Origin: Prochilodus magdalenae
Lineage: Eukaryota > Chordata > Actinopteri > Characiformes > Prochilodontidae
Reading direction: 5' to 3'
NCBI GenBank assembly: GCA_024036415.1
Contig: JAMWET010003874.1
Span: forward strand, 62,001 to 126,000
DNA length: 64,000 nucleotides
The position numbers and the translations under genes are program-made. Below the pieces are notes generated by a model. The model did not search any database and was not told the DNA's origin. It worked only from the letters and a program-made list of their open reading frames with translations. Shown here in pieces: positions 56,101-64,000 of the stretch. Every line of letters begins with the position of its first letter. Position 1 is the first letter of the stretch.

Positions 56101-57397
56101 GAGGAGGACTAAAGGGAGGAGCTTCTACTGACACTGGAGGAGGAGTTTACCTTGGGGGTCTCTACTGTAACTCAACTACATGGTGTGTGTACTCCGTCCA
56201 CCACTGCATTGGTTTACCATGTGCTGCTGGGTCTGTTTATCCATGCTGCATAGGATCCATCTGCTTTACGGAAAGTCAGCTCTCGTTCATAACCTAGGAG
56301 AGAAAGGAGAGAGGAGTGACTCTCTGAGGGGCATACCTGTCTTCATCAGATTCCTAAAAGTTCTCAAGAGGACAATCCATACAACTTAATCTAAAATCTT
56401 TAGTTCCAAACCACTTTGTTGCCATGGAGATCAACATGTATGCTTGTCGTTTTATCATGTTTAAATTCCAAACCAAAAACTTTGCTCAAACTAACCTTCG
56501 GTGCAGGTCTTTTCTGAGGAATTCTAAGGAATGTCATTTTTGTCCGGGAAGCTTATTTAGTAGTGCCCAATATCAAAAGATTCGGGGAATCATGAGAAAG
56601 CTCTGGGAATATCAATCAGTCAACTCATATTCATTTGTATAGCACCTTTTACAACTAACTAGTCCATGTACAGACGTAGGCCAGGAAGTCCGGTTCCAAG
56701 CCCCCCGTGAGCAAACCAGAAGCAATAGTGGTGAGGGAAAACTCCCATAGAGTATGAGGAAGAAACCACGAGAGGAACCAGGCTTGAGGGGGGAACCCAT
56801 CCTCCTCAGGTCGATCCCGGATGAGGAGAGAGAGACCGAGCTAAACAGGAGCCTGGAACATCTATTAGATCTAGTCTGATTAATCCAGGAGGCAGTAATG
56901 TAGAGTTAGAACCATCCCACAGGCACTCTGTTTAGGCTAGAGATGGAGTTCAGAGCCAGAGCCAACGCCACGTGCTTTGCTTATTGAACATTAACTAGAG
57001 CTTCTGATACTCCTTAAGCTAATTAAAGTATCCACATGCAGGAGTGATCTCAGTTGTAACCTCTGGCTAGCAGGAAGGTCCCGTAGGATACTTTCCGCTG
57101 CCAGAGACATGCTGGGAAGAAGTTCTCTACCTGTCTGGACGTGTTTGACAGCTTCGGCACGACGCTGCATTCCCACTTTATCCCACTGCTTGGTGGTGTC
57201 CAGGTAATGCGTGGCGATAAGGGGCAGCGTCATGAAGATCATGGTCTGCTCTCCACAGCCATGAGGCTGTACAATCAGACGCCCCATGAAGTCACCGCTG
57301 ATGGCCTGTTCAATAGTCTGACTCACCTCCTGACCTGAAGGACAAACAGGGATGTAAATACATATGACTGACTGACTGACTATCTATCTATCTACAG

Positions 57398-57475
<78 letters not shown>

Positions 57476-60400
57476 CCCAGCACAGAATGAGCATCATGGT
57501 CTCATAGCCTCACCTGACACGGTGATGTATGTGTGTGCAGGAGTGTTTGGAATCTGGCCTTCAGGTATTTCACTCTTCACGTGCACGACTTGCACTCCAC
57601 CTTTTCCCAGCAAGGCAGAAAGACAAAGATGGAGTAAGCCAAATGTATTGATAAACCTGAATACTGATCATCATTTAGAGTTGATAACGTTGCTATGGTA
57701 ACCTGGCGATAAAGGCCAATGTAGTGGATATGACTAAACTACGCACCAGGAACTTTTGAGGGGTTGAGCTCCACATTCTTCTCCTCGACTGATGTTAAGA
57801 CTCCTTCAGACTGAGCGAAAGAGAAAGACAATGTAATGAAGAGATTTGATATTTCTTCACCTGGCCGGTAACATCAATTCAGCCTTCAGGCCTGCATCAT
57901 GCTAAAACACTCCTCATCTGATACTCACCACCACCTTCAGGGCCTTCCTTATTCCGTCAGTAAGTGTTGAGTCAAACGCCGCAGCCTTCACCTCAACCCA
58001 GTGGTTTCCCAGCTCCATGGGGATTATAATGTAAGATATGGATCTGGAGGACTTGGGCTCGACGTTAACTGTGGTACGGAACTTGCCCTTCCTGCTGGCC
58101 GAGCTGCAGACATGCTCCGTCTCGGTGAATTCCACACGCACCTGGTGGAGAAAACGTGTATACGCAGCCTCATCAAAACACATTTTCAGTGAAATGAGAG
58201 CCAGCTCTCATGAGAAAGTTTATATACAGCTCCAGAAATAAATAAGAGCCCACTCCAGTTTCCTCTTAAACCAGCATCTCCACATGTACAGCAGGTTCTT
58301 AGTGAGGAACCGAAGGTGGGGTTCTAGCTTTACTGGCAGATACAGTGAGCGTCTGGTTCATAAGAACAAGGTCCAGCAGCAAACACACAGGACAACACAG
58401 CTACAGACTGGCAGAGGGCCACACCCACTCTCTACTGACCGTGATGAGCGCCACCTCATTCCAATGTCCCTTACCCACCGTAAGATGACCTCAGGTGACC
58501 TACAGAGAGACTGGCGAGCGGTGGCTGGGGTGAAACGCACAGCGAGCATGGTTCTAAAACCAGGCTTCTGGAGGTCATTAGTGATTTTCTAAATACACAG
58601 ATCTAATACAATATCTGATCTGGAGTTTGGGAGACATGGTTCCAGTAGTGTAGAGAACAAAACAGAACTGAGGAATTCTGGTCCAACACAAACCCAGAAC
58701 CTGTACAGCTAGAGAACCTGATCATTTGGAGGTGGGCTCTTACAGTTTTCCAGTGCTGTATAAGTCAAGCATTTAGGTTGCACTCAGACTGCAGGCACTT
58801 GTTTAGAAACTTGGATCTTTTGAGGGGACTGGCCAGTGATGAGATTTGTTTGTCCAGACATCGCCAGCCTATCTACTCGGGTTACCGAGGTTACTAGGTA
58901 GGCGTCAGTCACAGTCCAGCACTTCAGTCACTCGGGACTCCACATCCTTTTTGGCGATTGTCACATTGCAAGTGATGCAAAAGACACTTTGAAATTTGAG
59001 CAGCCGAGGTGTACAGATCTGGATATGCCGAAATCAGTTTGGGGCTGTCAGTCTAAAAAGACCTTTGTTATATAATCTGTTTACTCCATTTGAGAGTAAT
59101 TAACATGGTTCTAGACTCTAATCATGCATAGAAGTATCGTATAGAATGCATATGTACCGGTATTGATCAGTGTCTACGCTTTGGCACCTCCAAAGGCTCA
59201 AGAAATGTACCTTGTGTTTCTTATCCGAGAAGTTGTGCAGGATGGCCTTGATTTCTAATTGCTCGTTGCGCACGGCTGAGTAGGGCAGCTTTAGGTCCAG
59301 GAAGAAATCCTTTCTAACTATCATTTCATAAGGATCCGCCACACAGATACCTGCAGAGAGAAGAAGAGTGAGAGAGAATTGGCAATTGGCCAAGTGCCAT
59401 CCATGTTTATAGCACTACGGTATATTAGCTCTGGTTACTGGGGCAGTCATGGACTCCAGGTTAGGGAACTAGCCATGTGACCAGAGGAACTAAACACAGT
59501 CTAGCCGCCGTGCATAGGGCGGCCCACCGCTCCAGCCAAGTGTTCTCACTGCCCTCTAGTGTGTGTACATGTGAGTGTTCCACGTCACAGACAAGGTACA
59601 CAAATTCCCCTGTGGTTCTAGATTCTCATTCTGTTGATGTGGTCTAACTTTTTCAAGAGGTCACTTTTAGACGGTCAACTATGAGAACAGGGCAACGCTG
59701 GACACTGACCATGGGTCTTGGACAGACTGATGGCTAGGATCTGCCAGGTAGTGATGGAGTCCTTCAGATAGTTGTTGTCCATGTTGAGGGTTGTTGAAGC
59801 ACTGGAGGAAAAGAAGAAGGCACCTATTAGTGTCCTATACTGTCCAATCAGACCTACCCTTGGTTCAAGTTTGATGAGCCCTAGTTGGCTGGAAACGTTC
59901 CCATTGCATTTACCATTGGCCTGCTGGGCAGCTTGGCATCACCTTGTCCTCCCAGAGCCAGCTCTCAGGGAACTGTGTACGTGAGGTAATTTCATCGGAG
60001 CTCACGTAAAAATCGTCATCCTCCTCACCTGTCGGACGGACAAGCGTACACATAGAGATAGTTTAACAGGCGGATGAACAAGAAGGAAAGCAGTCTGGCG
60101 AGGTTAAGAACGAGGGAACACGGAGAAAAGATGGTTCTTACTCCGAGCCAGCATCATTTCCTCTACTGCTTCCTCCTGCCTGCGTGACTGGATCTCCTTG
60201 CAGCAGTGCAGGAAGGCTCCCACACATTCTGCACCATCAACGATGAACATAGCTCTCCGTTCACACGTGTAGCCCAGCCTATTCCGCCTCAATCCGTCAG
60301 CACAGCATTTCTTTTGATCGCCAGTGTATTTCCGAACTAGATCAAAAAGGACAAAGAGATCAATGCTGGGACCGTGAGGACGGAACCAGAGATCCACAGT

Positions 60401-63400
60401 TATCTGTAGAAGATCTAGGATTTAGGTGATTCCATTAAGATCAGGATGAAATCAAGATTTCGGTTCTAGATTTATTTCGGCTACAGGACAATATCAGCGC
60501 ATTAGGTCCAGATTCTTACTCAGCATTTCGGTGACCTGAACAACAGTGTCAGCTCTGCGTCTTCTCTTGGGTGGAGGGGGACAGTCAATGGCTGTACAAA
60601 ACAAAACAAACGAAAAAAAATAAATCCAGAATTTTCAGCTTCAGAGTCCACAAGGGCCCACAACAGTTTTAACAGACCAGTGAAGAACAATGTCCAGTTG
60701 TGTTTTACATTCTACATTACACCTTCATCACTACTGGTTTGGAAAAGCAAAGCATCCACTGTACTTGTTCTAGAGTCGGTGCCTCCGGCTTTGTCAGACT
60801 GAAACAGCAGGCCTGCGTCATAGAAGACCCCCATACTGTCTTTACCACTGCCGGCCGTACAGCCGGTGTCATGCTTCTCAATGATGTTCCAGATCTGTCG
60901 ATGGGGAAAAAAGTTTAGACCATTTGGACAGCTGGAGGTCCAAACGTCCAACCAAACCACCCACTATCGTAGATCATTTTTAGTTTCGCTAGGAACCTTG
61001 TCCACTTACCTTGTCCTGTGTGAGTCTGTTCTTGTTGAGGACAAAGACGCCCTTGTCCACAGCCACAAGACCAACTTTGGCACCGGGATCTCCAGTGATT
61101 TTAAGGCCAAACCGCTCGCCAGGTTCGTACGCCCTCTTGGGATCTTTTACCTCCACTTTCAGCTAGATTTTAACGGCGAAAAAGAAACAGGTCAGCATTC
61201 CGAAATCTCCAGAAGAGAACAGGACCGGTTGAAAGATTCCTTCTAATACACTTTCGGGGGTTCTGAGGACCCTGCGGAAGACTACTAATGCAGTACTACT
61301 ATGATATGTAGGTTGGATCTAGTTCTAGTTCTAAGTTCTAGTTGTTCACCATACATTCTAAATTGGGTAAGAAGCTGACAGATTTACCTACAAGCTTGAT
61401 TTGGTTCTGTAGGCTATAAAGGAAAGCAGCCGAGCCTTCGAAATTTGTAAAACTCATTTCTGTTTATTATTAAAGGCATATACAAGGCATGTGCAAAACC
61501 CAGGGGCATCCTAGGGGTCCATGGCCCTCCAGTTTACCTCTTGCTAACCTGCCTTGGGTTAGCGCTATAGCACATTGGTCCAGCCAGTTGATTCTTCGTC
61601 GCGTAACAACCGTAAATATGCCTTAGATGCTTTGCAAGCTGTATCGCATTTGTCAATCTGAAAACTCACCCAGTTGTCCCAAGAGAAGTCAGTGTTGTTG
61701 GTTAAGCCAAAGATTCTGTGGCCTATAAAGCTGATATCAGCACCAATATGGCGAGTGTGCTAACGCTACTAGTAACGGGACCCCCTGAATATCAATTTCG
61801 CGCACTGGAAATTTGCACACTATCAGTCAACTAATTTTAAGAAGAGTGGCTGTAACTGACTAAGAGGACGCTCGGTAGTCTCAGTAGATTTACTTAACAT
61901 GTCTCCATTCATTTGACGTGGACACAGCGCTAATCGGATTATGAGGTCAGTAGAGGTCACTGGGGCGGGATCACAGGTATCACTGCTGTCACTGTATGGT
62001 GGCCCATCAAAATCATCATGCTGCCCACGAAGCGCCCTACTGTTCTTATTGCCCTCCAAGCACTTAATAGCAACTGCTGATGTCCGTCGTTGCCCCAAGT
62101 CTTCCGTTAATGGCATGTCTGATCTCATCAGTACAACTCGGTAACGTCTTAGCGTGAGGTTATCGAGAGAATCCAGCAGATGACCTACCGTTCCCATACA
62201 TGTGTCCTTCACATCAACCCAGAGCGAGTCAGCCACGACCTCAGCTCCCACATGGTAATACGCCACCACACGGAACGAAGGAAGCATGTCCTTGGTGACC
62301 GGTACAGTTAGAGTCACAAGAGACTGTCCTCGCCTCTTAAACCTGTTGCCTTGGACAATCTGTCCTTTACTAAGGATCTGAGAGAAGAAGAAACAGAACA
62401 GAAGATATTTAATCATAGACAACATAGACAAACAATGCCGGTTCTGAGCAAAGTCTAAATGAGATGGAGTTGTAAATCTGTGCAGGAGTGGAATGGAACT
62501 GTAGATGATTGGGATTGGGAAAGCTATCCAGCCTTTGGAATGATTTTAAAATGATATTAATATCCACAGTGCTTCTCAGTTGCATTGTGGGGGTTGGATG
62601 GTTTCATGGGACAGTGTTTATTAGTAAGTTAACAAAAATTATCGTTAATTTGACAAGTGATTCTAATTGTACCCCTAAATCCTCATTTGTGGATGGCGTT
62701 GTGTGTATGCACGTGTGTTCTGAAGGAGTACCAACCAGGTAAGTGAAGTCTTGATTCTGGACACCACCACTCTTGTCGAAGTTCAGATTAATTTTCATGT
62801 TATCACCAACTTTCAGTTCTTCAGCGTCAATGCCAATGTGAAGGTAATTTTTGGAGCCTCCTTTAGTAGCGTAGGCTTGGGCCGTCATTTGCTTTTCATC
62901 CTGTCTGTTGTTTGATATGGCTGGGTCGTTGGTTTTTACCTGAAAACAACGAAGAGTGAGAATTGTCAAATATTGGGATAGCCATAAAAGTTGAACAAAA
63001 GTCTAAAAATGAACCATTTTTGATAAGCACTATAGCCTCTTTTTCATTCCGTTAAGCTCCTTAGGCAACAAATAAGTCACCTCTGTGATGTTCTGGGGGT
63101 GTTTTACACGACTATGGGTCTTGGAATAGCAAGTGACAATGCCAAGGAAGGCATCCACCAAATCTGACCCAACTGCCCAATTCTTTTAATGTAAGAGTGT
63201 CTGAACACTGATGTGGCCTACATCCAGAAACTTGGCCAGGCCATGCCAAATCTTATCACGCCTGGGGCTCATGGAGGTGTTACATGCTACTAGGTAGTTT
63301 CAGTCACAGAGGACTCTTATTTGAGAAATGAGAGGCCTGAACTCTGTGCTCCACCAGAGGGTATTGTAGAGCTTGCGTTTGACTGAGGGAACTGAGGGTC

Positions 63401-63830
63401 AGAGTCTAGTAGTTTGGTGAGTTTGATGCACCAACTCAACCTGCCAATGCGCTTATATCATATGGTCGCTATTTTGAAAACCTTCCTGCAAAAAAAAAAA
63501 AGGCTGTGGTGGAAGGAATTTCAGAGGTGTTGTAGAGCAGTGCTTAGATGGAGCAGGAAGGCAAGTTGAGGTGGTGATGCTAGTTTGGCATATTGGAATC
63601 ATGACGACATGGCTGCATTAGCTAACACGGTTAGTCGATGACTAGTTAGATTTTTTCCCAAACCGAAATAACACAAGACTTACGATGATTTGTATACTGC
63701 TGGCTCCCGCCTGCGTGTTGACTGTGACCTTTGCCATGCCGTTGGCCTTGGTTCGCCCCCGCTCGTCTCCAGGGTTCACGATAACATCTACACCTTCAGC
63801 AGGTGTCTGGTCTGGATTTGTTACATAAAC
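40757..63830 (-). CDS. c3: complement component C3, copy B (exons 11-41, 5' part beyond window, catalytic His present)
   Basis: Second C3 gene, same orientation as copy A and upstream of it. Exons in transcript order, numbered as in copy A: 11 63684-63830, 12 62736-62939, 13 62189-62377, 14 61010-61162, 15 60765-60894, 16 60520-60591, 17 60142-60336, 18 59914-60028, 19 59710-59801, 20 59211-59350, 21 57929-58141, 22 57747-57810, 23 57514-57600, 24 57131-57334, 25 56218-56293, 26 54606-54765, 27 54409-54504, 28 54170-54320, 29 53356-53519, 30 51257-51415, 31 50603-50662, 32 48726-48816, 33 48570-48618, 34 47234-47324, 35 46457-46546, 36 46206-46311, 37 44608-44703, 38 44418-44498, 39 44230-44313, 40 41755-41890, 41 40757-40898. 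All are GT/AG and in frame, giving 1278 codons plus stop. It retains KRRRR, a six-Cys C3a, GCGEQT, the catalytic loop [10 protein letters not shown] with His, and a C terminus NFGCTT. Relative to copy A, exon 13 is one codon shorter, exon 18 two longer and exon 26 one longer. The missing exons 1-10 reflect the window edge, not a defect. Confidence 0.96.
41462..41516. repeat. (TA)n microsatellite
   Basis: TA repeats ending in CACACACAG, in intron 40 of copy B. Confidence 0.95.
42046..43993. repeat. 54-bp minisatellite in intron 39 of copy B
   Basis: About 36 near-identical units of 54 bp; each carries ACATTACACTTACTGAGTTA, CTGTACACCAACAC and CTACTTACAGCACACTA. Because 54 is divisible by three, one frame stays open as an 18-residue repeat; this is not a gene. 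Copy A intron 39 has no such array. Confidence 0.97.
45365..45903. mobile_element. non-autonomous DNA transposon (MITE-like)
   Basis: A 539-bp segment with 19-bp terminal inverted repeats, AGGCTGCGTCCGAAATGGC at 45365 and GCCATTTTGGACGCAGCCT at 45885, differing at one position. Sub-terminal GTAC/CATACT words also occur in both orientations. No transposase is encoded. I could not identify a clear target-site duplication. In intron 36 of copy B. Confidence 0.8.
45963..46165 (+). mobile_element. SINE-like repeat (family b)
   Basis: Words GGAGGTTAGGGAACGAGCC, TCGTGACCGGAGGGTCGC, GGTTCGATTCCCTGAACC, ACAGGACATGG. The GGTTCGATTCC segment looks like a tRNA B box. It lies between the MITE and exon 36 of copy B. 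Confidence 0.75.
46600..47200. repeat. AT-rich tract with (TA)n in intron 34 of copy B
   Basis: Strongly AT-rich; TA runs at about 46960-46975 and 47080-47182. No coding signal. The corresponding copy A intron is also AT-rich. Confidence 0.8.
47431..48361 (-). mobile_element. truncated Tc1-like transposon
   Basis: Starts at a TA followed by CAGTGGGGTGCGAAAGTTTG and carries the same inverted repeat as the element at 33630. A 163-codon frame on the minus strand (47607-48098) holds [11 protein letters not shown] and [11 protein letters not shown], the second and third catalytic regions; the segment with the first Asp is deleted near 48120-48160. The other end is cut off at about 48361, where an unrelated repeat begins. 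In intron 33 of copy B. Confidence 0.92.
48362..48525 (+). repeat. 164-bp repeat, near-identical copy at 52022-52185
   Basis: Only two mismatches to the second copy over 164 bases, at a spacing of exactly 3660. It contains GCACTGAAAAACTGAAACTG and ends in GCTAACATTAGC words. It abuts the broken end of the Tc1-like element. Confidence 0.95.
48838..50572. repeat. 38-bp minisatellite filling intron 31 of copy B
   Basis: About 45 units of the same 38-bp repeat as in copy A intron 31, more homogeneous here apart from a disordered patch at about 49455-49870. It starts 22 bases from the exon 32 edge and ends about 30 bases from exon 31, so it is nearly the entire intron. Frames of several hundred codons through it are artefacts. 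Confidence 0.97.
50966..51153 (+). mobile_element. SINE (family a)
   Basis: Head TGTGTGGCTCAGCGGATAAG, B-box-like GGGGTTCGATTCC, tail TTGTAAGTTGCTCTGGATAA and GAGCGTCAGCTAAATGCC. Apparently full length, in intron 30 of copy B, ending about 100 bases from exon 30. Confidence 0.87.
51416..53355. other. intron 29 of copy B, repeat-bearing, no gene seen
   Basis: AT-rich 1.9-kb intron. It holds the second copy of the 164-bp repeat (52022-52185), followed by more TTAGCTxGCTAAT words to about 52330. Short open frames around 51600-52600 show no domain. Confidence 0.5.
52022..52185 (+). repeat. 164-bp repeat, near-identical copy at 48362-48525
   Basis: Second copy of the repeat in intron 33 of copy B; here it is embedded in a longer AGCTA-rich element. 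Confidence 0.95.
53625..53860. repeat. degenerate TGGCCCA-type repeat
   Basis: Several imperfect words (GTAGGCCACGTCTGGG, GCTGGCCCACTGTCGGCA, GTGGCCCACATA, TTTGGCCCACCA) suggest an old GGCCCA-based satellite-like element in intron 28 of copy B. The boundaries are approximate. Confidence 0.5.
54606..54765 (-). other. copy B exon 26: catalytic loop with His
   Basis: This 160-nt exon, the human length, encodes [19 protein letters not shown]. The His codon CAT is at the expected distance of 116 residues from the thioester Cys, so this copy should form ester bonds with surface hydroxyl groups like classical C3. Confidence 0.92.
55222..56097. repeat. 47-bp minisatellite in intron 25 of copy B
   Basis: About 18 units of 47 bp built on TCTCCATACTTAAGTACATC and GGAGGTACATACTTTAGTAC. 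It ends about 120 bases from exon 25. Copy A intron 25 lacks it. Confidence 0.95.
56623..56900. repeat. dispersed fish repeat of retroelement type
   Basis: Words TTCATTTGTATAGCACCTTT, GAGGAAGAAACCACGAGAGG, AACCAGGCTTGAGGGGGGAA and CCATCCTCCTCAGG form a series commonly seen in fish interspersed repeats. No coding capacity; in intron 24 of copy B. Confidence 0.6.
57131..57334 (-). other. copy B exon 24: thioester site GCGEQ
   Basis: This 204-nt exon encodes [16 protein letters not shown], an intact thioester motif. As in copy A, the residue after Gln is Thr, suggesting this substitution predates the duplication. Confidence 0.95.
57378..57476. repeat. (ATCT)n microsatellite
   Basis: About 24 tetranucleotide units filling much of the short intron 23 of copy B. 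Confidence 0.95.
58142..59210. other. intron 20 of copy B, no gene seen
   Basis: About 1.1 kb. A 102-codon plus-strand frame at 58284-58592 contains [13 protein letters not shown], which weakly recalls a Tc1-type helix-turn-helix region, but the evidence is too thin for a call. Confidence 0.35.
59438..59640 (+). mobile_element. SINE-like repeat (family b), internally rearranged
   Basis: Shares GGGGCAGTCATGGACTCCAG, TTAGGGAACTAGCC and TGTGACCAGAGG with the other family-b copies, then lacks the middle part. In intron 19 of copy B. Confidence 0.6.
60142..60591 (-). other. copy B exons 16-17: RRRR processing site and C3a anaphylatoxin
   Basis: Exon 16 (60520-60591) encodes [10 protein letters not shown]3a continues in exon 17 (60142-60336), is 76 residues long and ends MMLAR. 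All six cysteines are present (KKCC, YTC, AEC, HCC). The alpha' N terminus in exon 18 (59914-60028) is two residues longer and differently acidic than in copy A ([13 protein letters not shown]). Confidence 0.93.
61163..62188. other. intron 13 of copy B, no gene seen
   Basis: About 1 kb with no recognised repeat or exon. The open frame that runs through it on the minus strand is read-through from exon 13. Confidence 0.4.
63150..63280 (+). repeat. dispersed repeat, second copy at about 2138-2275
   Basis: Partner of the left-flank copy, in intron 11 of copy B. Similarity is interrupted by small indels, as expected of an old interspersed repeat. Confidence 0.6.
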
Positions 63831-63864
63831 CTATTCAGGTGATAAATCCTGATTAAATTTGTGT

Positions 63865-63897
63865 TGCACATTATTGTATATATATATATATATATAT
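63865..63897. repeat. (TA)n microsatellite
   Basis: Short TA run in intron 10 of copy B next to the 41-bp-type minisatellite. Confidence 0.9.
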
Positions 63898-63899
63898 AG

Positions 63900-64000
63900 T
63901 AAAATATAGAAGTATAAAGTGAAGTAAAAGTAAAGTGGCCAGTGAGTGGAAGTACAAGGTAGGTGTTTCTAATAAAGTGGCCAGGGAGTGGAAGTACAAG
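63900..64000 (+). repeat. 41-bp-type minisatellite in intron 10 of copy B
   Basis: Units containing GTAGGTGTTTCTAATAAAGT and GGCCAGTGAGTGGAAGTACA, homologous to the array in copy A intron 10. The array continues past the window. Confidence 0.85.

Overview
The window is vertebrate nuclear DNA, most likely from a teleost. Large multi-exon genes with GT/AG introns are embedded in Tc1-like transposons, LINE fragments, tRNA-headed SINEs and many minisatellites. The repeat style would suit an ostariophysan fish, but the sequence alone does not fix the species.

Two head-to-tail complement component C3 genes, both on the minus strand, account for all recognisable host coding sequence. Copy A (3378-32848) is complete. 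I could place 41 exons by splice sites, reading phase and homology; joined, they give 4947 nt, i.e. 1648 codons plus stop, with no frameshift. Copy B (40757-63830) is partial. Exons 11-41 are present (3837 nt, 1278 codons plus stop), and exons 1-10 lie beyond the right edge. Exon lengths and phases match between the copies except for in-frame changes in exons 13, 18 and 26.

Both copies keep the RRRR beta/alpha processing site, a six-cysteine C3a ending in LAR, the GCGEQ thioester and the C-terminal C345C region. They differ at the catalytic position of the thioester domain. Copy B has the usual His (PVVHGE). Copy A has Thr (PVPVTGQ) and a one-residue deletion in the same loop. Copy A is therefore a 'His-less' C3 isoform, of the kind known from carp and other teleosts, and copy B is the classical type. 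Such a pair would be expected to differ in which surface nucleophiles the activated protein bonds to.

Layout from left to right: downstream flank of copy A with a CA-rich array (1-3215); copy A (3216-32911, poly(A) signal to TATA box); intergenic region (32.9-40.6 kb) with a Tc1-like element inside a TAG microsatellite, an AGCTA-rich tandem duplication and a LINE remnant; copy B from its poly(A) signal at 40600 to the right edge.

Notable non-coding structure: intron 31 of both copies consists almost entirely of the same 38-bp minisatellite. Intron 23 of copy A holds a scrambled partial copy of the thioester exon interleaved with a 26-bp minisatellite. Copy B carries 54-bp and 47-bp minisatellites that copy A lacks.
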